NCBI RefSeq assembly: GCF_022965805.1
Contig: NC_133105.1
Location: 26,325,208-26,389,207, forward strand
Reading direction: 5' to 3'
DNA length: 64,000 nucleotides
Origin: Primulina eburnea
Lineage: Eukaryota > Streptophyta > Magnoliopsida > Lamiales > Gesneriaceae
Part shown: positions 46,185 to 58,020 of the stretch, one piece after another
Layout of the letters: the number at the start of each line of letters is the position of its first letter
Position numbering within the stretch: position 1 is the stretch's first letter
Position numbers and translations under genes: made by a program
The notes under the pieces: model-generated
What the model was told of the DNA's origin: nothing
Databases searched by the model: none
The model's input: the letters and a program-made list of their open reading frames with translations, nothing else

Positions 46185-46395
46185 GAATGTTATCTCTGTT
46201 GATATATATAAATATATATCGGACTGTGAGAGATAACCATGAAAGGAAATGATAGTCTGTAATTTGTAATCTGTGACCTGTGATTGTTATCTCTGTTAAT
46301 ATATATAAATATATATATATCGGACTGTGAGAGATAACCTATGGATAGTATCTCTGTGATATATGAAAATATATACCAGACTGTGAGAGATACTC
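46185..46395. repeat. Three-copy repeat with AT-rich hairpin in LTR C
   Basis: Units of the type tatctctgttgatatatataaatatatatcggactgtgagagata. Each has the outer inverted pair tatctct / agagata around an ATATAT core, so each can fold. The same set is in the right LTR (52620-52820), where the solo LTR is inserted in the last unit. Confidence 0.85.
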
Positions 46396-47044
46396 TTCAT
46401 GTGATTGGCCAATGACATGCATGAATTACTATCATTCCTTGGATTTAAGCATATGAAATTCATTGGGACAATTGAACAAACACTTGATAAGCACAATAGC
46501 TTGCTAGCTTCTTTATCAATTAAATCAATAAAATTCTTGGATCAATGAATATATAACAACAAATATGGCAATAACATATCCATGAAAGAAGCTAGACATC
46601 AATAAAAATGTCTTGGATACATATATATCATGTGAGCACAAGAAATAGCCTCTACTTACAACCCAATCAATACTTGGTTGCAAAGATGACCTCAAAAGAA
46701 TCCCTACAACAATAAACACCATAAAAACTATGAATTAACACCATATATACATGGATCCATCAATTCAACGCAACCCTTCAACCCAACAATGCCTTGCAAA
46801 ACCAAAGAATAATTAAGCTCTTACCTTGTAACTTGCACCTAGACTAGGAGATGCTAAGAATTCCTCAAAAATTCTTGAACTTAGATGAAGATTTGGAGGA
46901 AAGAACTTTGGGGAAGAAAATGAGAAGGGAAACGTATGAGGGAGAAGGAGAAGGGAAGAAATGAAGATAGATCTCAAAACAATACAATATAAATTCATTC
47001 CCAACCTTAAAATCGTGTCTTGGAAAAGCAACTTCGTCAAATTC

Positions 47045-47220
47045 CGTAGGGCAGCGCACCCGCGCTCAACTGGGTAGCGCGGGTGCGGCGCTGCACTGCG
47101 CGAGTAGCGCACCCGCGCTGCCTCTGGCAGCACGGGTGCGGCGCTGCCTCGGCAGGGGCAGCGCAGGGAGCGCAGGTGCGGCGCTGCCTGCCCGTCAGCG
47201 CTGCCGCCTGCACCCTAGCT
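47045..47220. repeat. GC-rich GCAGCGCGGGTGCGGCGCTGC cluster in LTR C
   Basis: Units of gcagcgcgggtgcggcgctgc type with imperfect palindromes. It includes the 29-bp segment 47110-47138, which is inverted relative to the right LTR. About 215-390 bp from the LTR start. Confidence 0.9.
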
Positions 47221-47437
47221 CTATTCCCCCGTCCTATCACCTAAAAACATCTCTTCTCGACTTAATAACAAACCTTTACTTATACCACTCATTTCTTATG
47301 AATTATAACAACCAAACTCCTTCTAAAATCAAGCATAAAACCATCACCCAAACTTGACCATATCAATTTATGAATATCCCATAACCATAACACATGAAAT
47401 CATTGATCATAGCACAATAAAAACTTGGGATATTACA

Positions 47438-47451
47438 ATCTCCCCTCCTTA
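47438..47451 (-). other. Polypurine tract of element C
   Basis: Minus strand TAAGGAGGGGAGAT directly before the 3' LTR. Identical to that of B. Confidence 0.9.
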
Positions 47452-47471
47452 AAAAAATTTCGTCCCTGAAA

Positions 47472-48667
47472 TTACCTACTGTCGAATAGATTAGGATAAC
47501 GTTGCTTCATCTCCTCTTCCGGTTCCCACGTGGCCTCTTCAATCACTTGATTTCTCCATAGAACTTTGACAAGGCCAATTTCTTTGTTCCTTAACACCTT
47601 AACCTTACGATCAAGAATTTGAACCGGCATTTCATCATAACTTAGGTTAGGCAAAAGCTCCAATGACTCGTACCGAAGAACATGAGATGGATTAGCAAGA
47701 TACTTACGAAGCATAGATACATGAAATACATTATGAACTCGGTCCAAGTCCGGTGGCAATGCAAGACGATAGGCTCGGTCTCCAATCTTATCTAGAATTT
47801 CAAATGGTCCAATGTATCGAGGACTTAACTTACCTTTCTTGCCAAATCTCATAACTCCTTTGAGGAAGCTATCTTGATAAAAACATGATCACCAACCTCG
47901 AATGCCAAAGGCCATCTTCTCACATCAGCATAACTTTTCTGTCTAGACTGAGCTGCCTTCATTCTTTCTTGAATTAACGCCACAACTTCTGCTGTTTGTT
48001 GAACCAACTCAGGGCCCAACATCTTTCTTTCACCTACCTCTTCCCAATACAAAGGAGATCTACACTTTCTACCATATAAGGCTTCATAAGGTGTTATGCC
48101 AATGGAAGACTGGTAACTATTATTATACGTGAATTCAACCAATGGCAACTTGGAATCCCAACTCCCAGGGAAATCAATTGTGCAAGCTCTTAACATATCC
48201 TCAAGAATTTGAATAACCCTTTCTGATTGCCCGTCGCTTTGAGGATGGTAGGCTGTGCTAAAGGCTAACTTCGTGCCCAAAGCTCGATGTAAACTTTTCC
48301 AAAACTCTGATGTAAACCTTGGATCACGATCTGACACTATAGATACCGGTATACCATGAAGTCTCACAATTTCTTGAATATATACCTCGGCATATTGATT
48401 CATAGAATATGTTGTCTTGACAGGAAGAAAATGCGATGACTTGGTCAATCGATCTACAATCACCCAAATAGAATTGAAACCTTTCTGAGTCCTTGGCAAT
48501 CCAACCACAAAATCCATTGTGATGTGTTCCCAATTCCATTGCGGTATAGGCAAAGATTGCAATAATCCCGTCGGTCTTTGATGTTCAATCTTAACCTGCT
48601 GACAGGTTAGACATTCAGAAACAAATAATGTAATATCTTTCTTCATACCTGGCCATCAATAAAGACG
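47472..48667 (-). pseudogene. Element C integrase and chromodomain, frame-broken
   Basis: Continuation of C pol. 47849-48646 (265 codons) has the end of the zinc-binding region ([10 protein letters not shown]) and the full core: [29 protein letters not shown] and [10 protein letters not shown]. 47472-47852 (126 codons) has [33 protein letters not shown] and the complete chromodomain tail [20 protein letters not shown] through YPNLFDSR. Breaks: MYQDL-stop-RLY-stop-WPG near 48650-48668 (two nonsense changes), and a one-base loss near 47850 (IKIASSKEL instead of a KGVMRF continuation). The catalytic residues themselves are intact. Confidence 0.93.
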
Positions 48668-51616
48668 TCAAAGATCTTGGTACATCTTAGTACCACCAGG
48701 ATGTACAGAGTATGGCGCCGTATGAGCTTCTATGAGTAAATCTCTTCGAATGTTATCACCTATAGGAACACATATTTTACCTCGAAAGGTCATCAAACCA
48801 TCACGATTCAATCCAAATTCAGAAACTCCTGTTAATTCATTATTCCTTTTTAACTCCAATAACCAAACATCGGACTGTTGTTCCTTCAAAATTCGATCAA
48901 ACAAAGTTGAGCGGAGAACTAATGTAGATAATCGAGCCACTGTCCTTGAAGATACCAAATTTATCTCATTCCTTTGTAAATCAAGCAACAAAGGTTTAGA
49001 AATCATAGAATTCAATTCTGAACTTGACTTGCGACTCAAAGCATCTGCAACCACATTAGCTTTACCAGGATGATAGCTAATGGTGCAATCATAATCCTTG
49101 ACAAGTTCTAACCATCTCCGCTGCCGCATATTCAATTCTTTCTGTGAAAACAAATAACTCAAACTTCTGTGATCCGTAAAAATTTCACATTTCTCGCCAT
49201 AAAGATAGTGTCGCCAAATCTTTAACGCAAACACCACAGCTGCTAACTCCAAATCATGAGTAGGATAATTTTTCTCGTAGTCCTTCAACTGACGAGAAGC
49301 ATAAGCTATCACTTTCCCATGCTGCATCAGTACAGCACCTAACCCCAATTTTGAAGCATCTGAATAGACAACAAAATCTTCAGTACCACAAGAAAGTACT
49401 AACACAGGGGCAGAAGTCAACTTATCTTTCAACTCTTGAAATGCTTGTTGACATGCTATAGTCCACTCAAACTTGACTGACGTACGAGTTAAACTCGTCA
49501 ATGGCAATGCTATCTTTGAGAAGTTTTCTATAAATCTTCGATAATATCCTGCTAAACCCAGAAAACTCCTCACCTCTGAAACTGTCTTTGGAATGGACCA
49601 TTGCTTAATAGACTCAATCTTAGAAGAATCTACAGAGATTCCTTCCTTAGAAACAATATGGCCCAAAAATGCCACTTGTTCTAACCAAAATTCACATTTC
49701 TTGAACTTTGCATATAATTGTTTTTCCCTCAACAATTGCAACACAATCCTCAAATGATCTCTATGAAATTCTCGTGTCTTAGAATAAATCAAAATGTCAT
49801 CGATAAAAACAATGACAAAAGTATCCAAATACGGCGTAAAGACACGATTCATTAAATCCATAAACACTGAAGGAGCATTGGTTAATCCGAAAGACATCAC
49901 CAAAAATTCATAATGTTCATACCTCGTTCTAAAAGCATTCTTTGGTATATCCTCATTTCTCACCTTTAATTGATGATATCTAGACCGAAGATCAATCTTC
50001 AAGAACACTGTTGCTCCTTGCAATTGATCAAAAATATCGTCTATCCTTGGTAAAGGATATTTATTCTTAATAGTTACCTTGTTCAGTTCCCGATAGTCAA
50101 TACATAATCGCAATGATCCATCCTTCTTTTTCACGAATAACACTGGAGCTCCCCAAGGTGAGAAACTAGGACGAATAAAACCTTTATCTAATAGATCCTG
50201 CAATTGATTCTTTAATTCTTTCATTTCAGTTGGAACCAATCTGTATGGAGCCTTAGAAATTGGGGCTGTAACTGGAATTAAATCAATAACAAACTCTACT
50301 TCTCGATCAGGTGGTAATCCAGGTACATCCTCCTCAAATACATCAGGATAATCCTGAACCACATCAATGTCCTGTAACTCTATTCTACTATCCTTTCTTG
50401 TATCCAAAACTGAAGCTAAGTAACCAACACAGCCTTTGTGCAACAATTTAGTGGCTTGAAGGCAAGAAATAATAGGGATACTTAATGAAGAGGTAACACC
50501 CACAAATAAATCCTTCTCATAATTATCTGCTAGAAATTTTACTGTCTTACTAACACAATCAATCACAGCACAGTAAGCAGACAACCAATCCATACCCAAT
50601 ATCACATCAAATGCAACCATTGGAATTACTATTAAATCTGCATACAACAATCTTGATCCCATCAACACAGGACAAGCTTCAAATATACCATTTGTCCAAA
50701 TTTCTTCTCCAGAAGGCAACACAATATTAAATTCAACAGGCACCATAGTAGGTTCAACAGATATAGTATGCATAAACTCCTCAGATATAAAAGAATGTGT
50801 TGCACCAGTATCAATTAAGGTAAGTGCTTCTTTGCCCAAAATGAAAATATTACCTGATATGACTGAAGCATCAGGATTTGCGCCCTCTTTTGTCATCGTA
50901 AAGATTCTGCCTTGAACTTTTCCTTTTCCAACCGAAAGAGGACAATTATATACTGTGTGTCCCATTTCCTTATATCTATAGCAACTACCGCTTCCGATTA
51001 AACATTCTCCTTTGTGTGGCTTTCCACACTTGGGACACAATGGTCGTTCACTATCTGTAGGAGGCAAAGGAAGCCTACTACGCTGCTCCATCTTGCCTTT
51101 GCCTTTATGACCTCCTCGAAAATTTACACTTGAACCCTGACCTCTTGCTTGAAAAACTTGTCTCCTCAACTGCCTTTCCTTCTCTATCTCTTGTTCATCA
51201 TGTTCAGCAAGTAAGGCTCTCTCCACAATTTCTTGATATGTCACCACCTTGGACATATGCACATCCCTTATAATTTCGGGCTTCAGCCCACGAATAAAGT
51301 GTTCACCTTTATCCTTGTCATTCTCGGCAATAAACGGAACAAATACACAACCTTCTTCAAATTTCAGTATGTACTCAGCAACAGACAAAGAAGCCTGTCT
51401 TAACTCAAGAAATTCTTTCACCTTCTTGGCCTTAATTTCCTTTGAAAAATATTTGGTATGAAATAAATCTTTAAACTCGTTCCACTTCAGTTCTTTAACA
51501 TTAACAGTCACTTTGGTGGCTTCCCACCAAATACGAGCAGCCTTGATCAACATAAACACAGCACAATCAACCTTTTCCTGATCAGTGAATTTCAAATAGT
51601 CGAAGATAGCTTCCAA
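48668..51616 (-). pseudogene. Element C gag-pol, long open part
   Basis: 982 codons fuse the gag core ([40 protein letters not shown]), protease ([15 protein letters not shown]), RT ([28 protein letters not shown]), RNase H ([50 protein letters not shown]) and the start of integrase ([20 protein letters not shown]). Gag and pol share one frame here. The zinc knuckle reads [14 protein letters not shown], so the second Cys is Tyr, a change expected to damage RNA packaging. RT also has SRYHQ where SGYYQ is usual. It ends at nonsense codons before the integrase core. Confidence 0.93.
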
Positions 51617-51910
51617 AGCTTTGACTCATTCAAGAGCTACTAATGGATCAGGACCACCAATAAAATCAGGAGGGTTCATCCGCCTGAAACGATCATAAGC
51701 ACCATTTTCAGAACTGTTTGTCGTGCCTTGAACTCTTTCTTGAACTTGACCTTGGATCGTTGTTTGCATAGTCAATAACTATTGAATCTGTTCACCATGT
51801 ACCTTAGCTTGCTCTTACAATAACTTAGTGAATTCATCTACTACCCGAGTAGTCTTGTCTGTGGGAGGGGTACTATCATCCCCTTCAACATTCTTACGCT
51901 TGGGAGGCAT
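51617..51910 (-). pseudogene. Element C gag N-terminus with three stops
   Basis: Begins at ATG 51910 (MPPKRKNVEGDDSTPPTDKT), homologous to B gag. Three in-frame stops interrupt it: KLL-stop-EQAKVHG, QIQ-stop-LLTMQTT and [15 protein letters not shown]. The first two are CAA/CAG to TAA/TAG changes; B has the open codons at these places. Confidence 0.88.
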
Positions 51911-52069
51911 TTCCTATACATATGCTCACGTTAACATGGATAGGATGAAAGAATACGTTAATGGCAATAAAATAGAATCAAGTGTCAATGTTAAAATCAA
52001 TAGATGCAGGATCGAAAACATACCAGATTGTGTTAGGCAGAAGAAGTCATATATGGTCCAAAGAACTTT

Positions 52070-52081
52070 GCTCTGATACCA
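52070..52081 (-). other. Primer binding site of element C (iMet type)
   Basis: Minus strand TGGTATCAGAGC, two bases inside the edge of the right LTR (52084). Confidence 0.9.
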
Positions 52082-52819
52082 ATTGAAACACCCCACTTAA
52101 CACATTTTAAATTCAAATATAATCTGACATCAGCGGAAGCATTTATCTTTAAAATAAAAATAATTATACTGTATATACATTGCAAACATTTTCTTACAAT
52201 ACATACAATACATAATCTCAAACATCTAATTCAAATACCAATATTACATATAATAAAATACATGATATTTTAAAACTTTAAATGTTCAACACACCCCAAT
52301 AAAATCATTAACATAATCAAATAAAACTTTTCCATTACAGTAGCTATATGACTTCTCCTCCTTGGACAATCTGCTTCAAATCTTTTTATTATTTGCATCA
52401 CATGACATTAACTAAAATGAGATAAAACTCAGTAAGTAGAGAACTTTACATAACAAATATATATTTATATGGCTTGGCTTGAAATATCGCAATGGCAATA
52501 AACATTAAACAATACCATCTTCAATGAACAATAATGAAAGAATCAATATAGATGGTATATCATAACATGAATTAAAGGAAATGAAACAATAGCTCTATGA
52601 TTTGTAATCTGTTAATGTTATCTCTGTTGATATATATAAATATATATCGGACTGTGAGAGATAACCATGAAAGGAAATGATAGTCTGTAATTTGTAATCT
52701 GTGACCTGTGAATGTTATCTCTGTTAATATATATAAATATATATATCGGATTGTGAGAGATAACTTATGGATAGTATCTTTGTGATATATGAAAATATAT
52801 ACCAGACTATGAGAGATAC

Positions 52820-54960
52820 TGTAATGCCCGAGAATTTAATTACCGTAATCTGAAATGATTTGGATATGATTACTGTAAATTGAGATTAATCTGAAATGAT
52901 TTATAGAATTAATCGAGATGATTATAGACGGAACGGATCGGACTAGGACACATGATAAAGGTGTGAAATGTGTGTGCAAGAAGTGAGAGGGCGCACATGC
53001 GCGTGGAGGTGCGCGAGTCTTGCGCGAGATTGGCAGAACCTTTCGCGCACATGCAGCGGATGAAGTCGCGCACATGCGCGGAGGTGGCCGAGGCATGCGC
53101 GCACATGCGCGGACGGACTGTGCGCATATGCGCGTAGCGTCCCGAGCCATGGGCGCATATGCGCGGAAAGCGTTACGCATATGCGCGCGGCATGCAGATT
53201 CTCAAATTGCCACTTGGTCTATTGAAGGCAACGTGTATATATATATATATATACATATGTATCTCAATTATTCAGAAAGGGAAAAGAAGAAGGAAACGAG
53301 GGAGCGCAAGTTTGATTTCTGATTTGGGTTGCGAGTGCTCTGGTTATCAGAATCTAAATCCGACTTCAGTACCGAGTTCCTATCGGCGTAGGCTACAACT
53401 GGACGTAAGTTTTGTTACGTTTAGACAAGATTTGAATTTATGATATTGTCAGAATTGAATATGATTCAGATATGATGTTTCTGCTACAGTAGACATTGTA
53501 TAATTGAAGTCAGATTAAAGAACAGATTGTTTCTGTAATTGTTATGATTTTTGGAGTTGATTTGACTGAGATTCAATATCAGATTGATGTTATCATTGAG
53601 ATTATGAGTTATACCGGTATTGATTATGAGTTCCAGTATTATAGTGTGATGTTCAGAACTGACGGGGTTATTCAGACTGTATTGTTATGCCGTCGAAACA
53701 TCAGTTGTTTTGGAGTAATCAGATTCAGATATGATTTCGATTATATTGGGATGTCTATGATATGAAATGAATTGTATCCTATTCAGATATTGATCAGATA
53801 TGTACTGAGTTGAGTATTGATTAGAACAGATTGTATTTTGAGTTATTCATTGATACAGAGTATTCGATATTGTCATTTCAGATTCGGGATGGACAGAGTT
53901 GAATACAGGTCATCGTCTTCGTCAGACCGGGACGATAAAGGTATAATTCATGTGATATTCGGGAAGCATAACTCAAATTAGATTAATTTGAGTTTCCCAA
54001 TAAAATCACATACTAGATTATTGTTTATATTGTTACCTTATTATGCTTTGATTATAGAATTGTATTCAAGCATGTAAAATAATTGTGATATTCAGTTATG
54101 AATATGATTATGCTTTGTTTACAGATTGTTATTCATTGCAGTTAAGATAGGAAAGTCTTGACAGTCATTGTCAGACTTCTAGACGTTCGGTGTATCGTAC
54201 ATAGGAGCAGACATTGTCCTATTGTAGCACCACGATACAGCCATGGCCGAAGTCTAGGAATAAGACGTACAGTTACCACGATCGGTTGAGTAGGTAACAG
54301 CCATTGACGTCTTATTCATTACGGGATCCCTAGAGTTATAGATCGAGTCAAGTCTAGACATGATTTGATTAGGACTTCATGCTTATATGGATGTGGCTCC
54401 TAGATCATGGAACCCATCGTTATTGCTTTCAGTTGTGCTAGCATGTTTTATGATTTAGATTGTTTATATGCATGTTTATCTGATTTGAGTTGCATGCTTA
54501 ATCTCATAGATTATGAAATATATTGTGTTTACACATGATTGCATGTTTTATGAATTAGTTTGTTTATATACATGCTTACCATGTTTTATACTGGGATTTA
54601 TTCTCACCGGAGTTATCCGGCTGTTGTCGTGTTTTGTATGTGTGCATGACAACAGGTGGGGCTGGATCAGGGTCGAGAAGATGACGAGAGAAGACGAGTT
54701 TAGCGTGGTGATTCCGGACTTACAGTAGATTGGATTTTACTACTAGAACTTTAGTAGTGAACCTTAGATTAGAAGGTGGTACATTATTGTATTTTAATAC
54801 TGAATTTGTATTTTTATATACAGACATGTATAGTATTTAGAGTCCATTACCTTTCGCAGTTATAATTTAAAAAGAAAAATTTTTAGACCCTGTTTTATCT
54901 TAATTGATAATTAAATCCCAAAAGATGATTAAGAAGATGATTAGCGTCCGGGTCCCCACA
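52820..54960 (+). mobile_element. Solo LTR, D-related gypsy family, inside LTR C
   Basis: TGTAATGCCCGAGAATTTAA...GGGTCCCCACA, 2,141 bp, flanked by perfect gatac duplications (52815-52819, 54961-54965). The empty site gagagatactcttcatg is seen at 46386-46402 in the left LTR. Contains the CGCATATGCGCG cluster (52985-53195), a (TA)n run (53227-53252), a GACGTAAGTTTTGTTACG block (53402-53419) and gttatccggctgttgtcgtg (54614-54633), shared with the other D-type LTRs. Confidence 0.94.
52985..53195. repeat. CGCACATGCGCG/CGCATATGCGCG cluster
   Basis: Repeated gcgcacatgcgcg and gcgcatatgcgcg units; 165-375 bp from the LTR start. The mix of CACATG and CATATG suggests ongoing C/T change in the palindrome centre. 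Confidence 0.88.
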
Positions 54961-55619
54961 GATACTCTTCATGTGATTGGCCAATGACATGCATGAATTA
55001 CTATCATTCCTTGGATTTAAGCATATGAAATTCATTGGGACAATTGAACAAACACTTGATAAGCACAATAGCTTACTAGCTTCTTTATCAATGAAATCAA
55101 TAAAATTCTTGGATCAATGAATATATAACAACAAATATGGCAATAACATATCCATGAAAGAAGCTATAAATCAATAAAAATGGCTTGGATACATATATAT
55201 CATGTGAGCACAAGAAATAGCCTCTACTTACAACCCAATCAATACTTGGTTGCAAAGATGACCTCAAAAGAATCCCTACAACAATAAACACCATAAAAAC
55301 TATGAATTAACATCATATATACATGGATCCATCAAGTCAACGCAACCCTTCAACCCAACAATTCCTTGCAAAACCAAAGAATAATTAAGCTCTTACCTTG
55401 TAACTTGCACCTAGACTAGGAGATGCTAAGAATTCCTCAAAAATTCTTGAACTTAGATGAAGATTTGGAGGAAAGAACTTTGGGGAAGAAAATGAGAAGG
55501 GAAACGTATGAGGGAGAAGGAGAAGGGAAGAAATGAAGATAGATCTCAAAACAATACAATATAAATTCATTCCCAACCTTAAAATCGTGTCTTGGAAAAG
55601 CAACTTCGTCAAATTCCGT

Positions 55620-55850
55620 AGGGCAGCGCACCCGCGCTCAACTGGGCAGCGCGGGTGCGGCGCTGCACTGCGCGAGCAGCGCACCCGTGCTGCCAGAGGC
55701 AGCGCACCTGGCAGCGCGGGTGCGGCTCTGCACTGCGCGAGCAGCGCACCCGTGCTGCCAGAGGCAGCGCGGGTGCGGCGCTGCCTCGGCAGGGGCAGCG
55801 CAGGGAGCGCAGGTGCGGCGCTGCCTGCCCGTCAGCGCTGCCGCCTGCAC
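55620..55850. repeat. GC-rich cluster in right LTR C, expanded
   Basis: Same units as 47045-47220 but with one ~62-bp block duplicated (gcgcgagcagcgcacccgtg unit twice). Contains 55747-55775, the exact reverse complement of 47110-47138. Confidence 0.9.
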
Positions 55851-56074
55851 CCTAGCTCTATTCCCCCGTCCTATCACCTAAAAACATCTCTTCTCGACTT
55901 AACAACAAACCTTTACTTATACCACTCATTTCTTATGAATTATAACAACCAAACTCCTTCTAAAATCAAGCATAAAACCATCACCCAAACTTGACCATAT
56001 CAATTTATGAATATCCCATAACCATAACACATGAAATCATTGATCATAGCACAATAAAAACTTGGGATATTACA

Positions 56075-56420
56075 ATCTCCCCTCCTTAAAAAAATTTCGT
56101 CCCCGAAATTACCTACTGTCGAATAGATTAGGATAACGTTGCTTCATCTCCTCTTCCGGTTCCCACGTGGCCTCTTCAATCACTTGATTTCTCCATAGAA
56201 CTTTGACAAGGCCAATTTCTTTGTTCCTTAACACCTTAACCTTACGATCAAGAATTTGAACCGGCATTTCATCATAACTTAGGTTAGGCAAAATCTCCAA
56301 TGACTCGTACCGAAGAACATGAGATGGATTAGCAAGATACTTACGAAGCATAGATACATGAAATACATTATGAACTCGGTCCAAGTCCGGTGGCAATGCA
56401 AGACGATAGGCTCGGTCTCC
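56075..56420 (-). pseudogene. Second copy of C pol 3' end, truncated
   Basis: Purine tract (56075-56088) followed by pol end on minus: [40 protein letters not shown] and the chromodomain tail [20 protein letters not shown]. Nearly identical to 47472-47780. It stops abruptly at ggctcggtctcc (56420), where LTR sequence of element D begins. The continuous minus frame to 56600 is a chimera of the two. Confidence 0.92.
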
Positions 56421-56759
56421 TCGGCACCTTCCTTCTCGGCAGCTCGTGCATATGCGCGCACCACTTCCACGCATATGCGCGAGACCTACTGTCGGCAGTT
56501 GGCTTCCCACACAGCTCGCGTATATGCGCGCAATCACTTCGCGCATATGCGCGCACTCACTTCGCGCATATGCGCAAGGTCCTCTGCCCATCTCGCGCAT
56601 GTGCGCACATCAGTGCCGCGCATATGCGCGAGGTGTACTGTCCTCACACATTTGTCGTGTCTTTTCTCGTCTTTCTCGGTCTGATCTTTTCCGTATATAA
56701 TCACGTCAATTATCAATAAATTGTTTGCAATTACGATAACAAAATTCTCGGTCATTAAA
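56421..56759 (-). mobile_element. 3' LTR fragment of element D
   Basis: Only the first ~340 bp of the LTR (minus orientation) remain. It matches 61160-61442, including gtactgtcctc, ttctcggtctgatcttttcc and aattctcggtcatta. The final base pair reads ttaaa instead of ttaca. It holds the palindromic CATATGCGCG cluster with more units than the 5' LTR. The rest of the LTR was lost at the junction with C. Confidence 0.88.
56430..56635. repeat. CGCGCATATGCGCG cluster in D 3' LTR
   Basis: Seven or so units of the type cgcgcatatgcgcg with variants (gcgtatatgcgcg, gcgcatgtgcgc). More copies than in the 5' LTR, so the array changed length between the two LTRs of one element. Confidence 0.88.
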
Positions 56760-56778
56760 TTTCTCCCCCCCCCCCCCC
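56760..56778 (-). other. Polypurine tract of element D with 14-base G run
   Basis: Minus strand is a run of 14 G followed by AGAAA at the LTR edge (C run 56765-56778 on plus). The position directly inside the LTR identifies the tract. Confidence 0.8.
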
Positions 56779-56949
56779 AAAGATACGATTTCGTCCCCGT
56801 AATCACAGGCAATCGAATCATATTAATAAGAAGGGATAACAGAAGCTGAATAACAACACACATCGGTGATATAACTCTGGGAATCTCTGTCTCAAGTCTG
56901 ATTCAGTTTCCCACGTCGCTTCTTCAATGCCATGACAACTCTACTGAAC

Positions 56950-57810
56950 TTACACAAGTGGAATGGTCTTCATTCTGAGCTGCTTGTCTTTACGATCGAG
57001 AATCTGGATCGACTTTACTTCCTCTGTCATATCTCTGATCATATCAGGTCCAATCTCAGGTACCTCAGAGATATCATCCCAATACAGAGGAGATCTGCAC
57101 TTCTTGCCATACAACGCTTCAAACGGGGCCATCTCAATCCTCGTCTGATAGTTGTTGTTGTACGAAAACTCACAAAGTGGCAAAGAATCTTGCCAACTAG
57201 GGCTAAAATCAAGCACTATAGCTCTAAGCACATCCTCCAGTGTCTGGATAGTCCACTCTGATTGTCCTTCAGTCTGAGGATGATATGTGGTACTCAAATG
57301 TAACTTCGTATCTAGATCCTGCTGCAAACTCTGCCAACGGTGCGAAGTAAACCGAGAATCACGGTCTAATACAATTGGCTTCGGCACTCCGTGCACTCTG
57401 ACCACTTTTCTGACCTAATCTCTGCCATCTGGTCATGTCTGTACGTCATCCTGTACGGAATAAAGCATGTTGATTTGGTCAATCTGTCAATAACGACCCA
57501 AATTGCATCGCAACCTCGGAAAAAACGTGGTAGTTTTGTCACGAAATCCATGGAAATGTGATCCCATTTCCATTCAAGAATCGATAAAGCTGTGTAACCA
57601 ACCTCCTAGTTCCTTTCTTTCTGCTTTTATCTGTTGGCAATTCAGACATCTCGGAACAAACTCTGCAATATCTGATTTCATCTGTTTCCACCAAAACTGT
57701 CCGTTCAAATCACTATACATTTTTTCTGCCAGCAGGATAAATACCGAATCGACTGCTATGCGCTTCTGACAATATCTGTCGTTTCAAATCTGAAATATCT
57801 AGCACAACAA
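56950..57810 (-). pseudogene. Element D integrase, deleted at the C-terminus
   Basis: Minus strand. 57366-57551 gives MDFVTKLPRFFRGCDAIWVV and IDRLTKSTCFIPYRMTY. 56950-57405 gives MVRVHGVPKPIVLDRDSRFT, TYHPQTEGQSEWTIQTLEDV and [20 protein letters not shown]. The catalytic Asp, Asp and Glu are visible (MDFV, LDRDSRF, GQSEWT). After EVKSIQILDRKDKQLRMKTI the frame ends: the region between the core and the chromodomain tail seems deleted. Upstream (57560-57810) a broken zinc-binding region is seen. Confidence 0.87.
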
Positions 57811-58020
57811 GACGATTATGCACATATAACACACTGTTACAAACCTAATACTCGAGTCGATGCCCTGCTCTGACCCTCGCAATCGAGTTCGGAACATTCT
57901 GATCAACTTTCTGAGTCGCTTTAATTCTCAAAATCAGCTCTGGTTTAACCTGCACAGTATAAAATCTCAACGGACTACACTCTGTTTCAAATACTGATTC
58001 AGAAAAACGGCAAGTTTCAA

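Larger units (their letters stand above)
45655..47437 (-). mobile_element. 3' LTR of element C
   Basis: 1,783 bp, tgaaacaccccacttaac...gggatattaca on plus, closely matching the right LTR. It contains repeated tatctctgttgatatatataaatatata blocks (46190-46390) flanked by gactgtgagagata, three imperfect copies. A GC-rich cluster lies at 47045-47220. The flank before it is tctct (45650-45654); no partner can be checked because the right end of the array is lost. Confidence 0.92.
52084..56074 (-). mobile_element. Right LTR of element C (with nested solo LTR)
   Basis: Starts tgaaacaccccac and ends gggatattaca on plus. After removing the solo LTR (52820-54960) and one duplication copy it is about 1,845 bp. 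The extra ~62 bp against the left LTR are a duplicated block in the GC-rich cluster (55675-55740). It is followed by a purine tract and a second copy of the C pol end, so this LTR serves both as 5' LTR of the full internal region and as 3' LTR of another copy. Confidence 0.92.

Noticed and set aside
47037..47240. Cys/Ala/Arg-rich frames in the GC clusters of LTR C (also 55533-55994)
   Set aside because: Products of the GC-rich minisatellite; frames exist on both strands and change with unit number.
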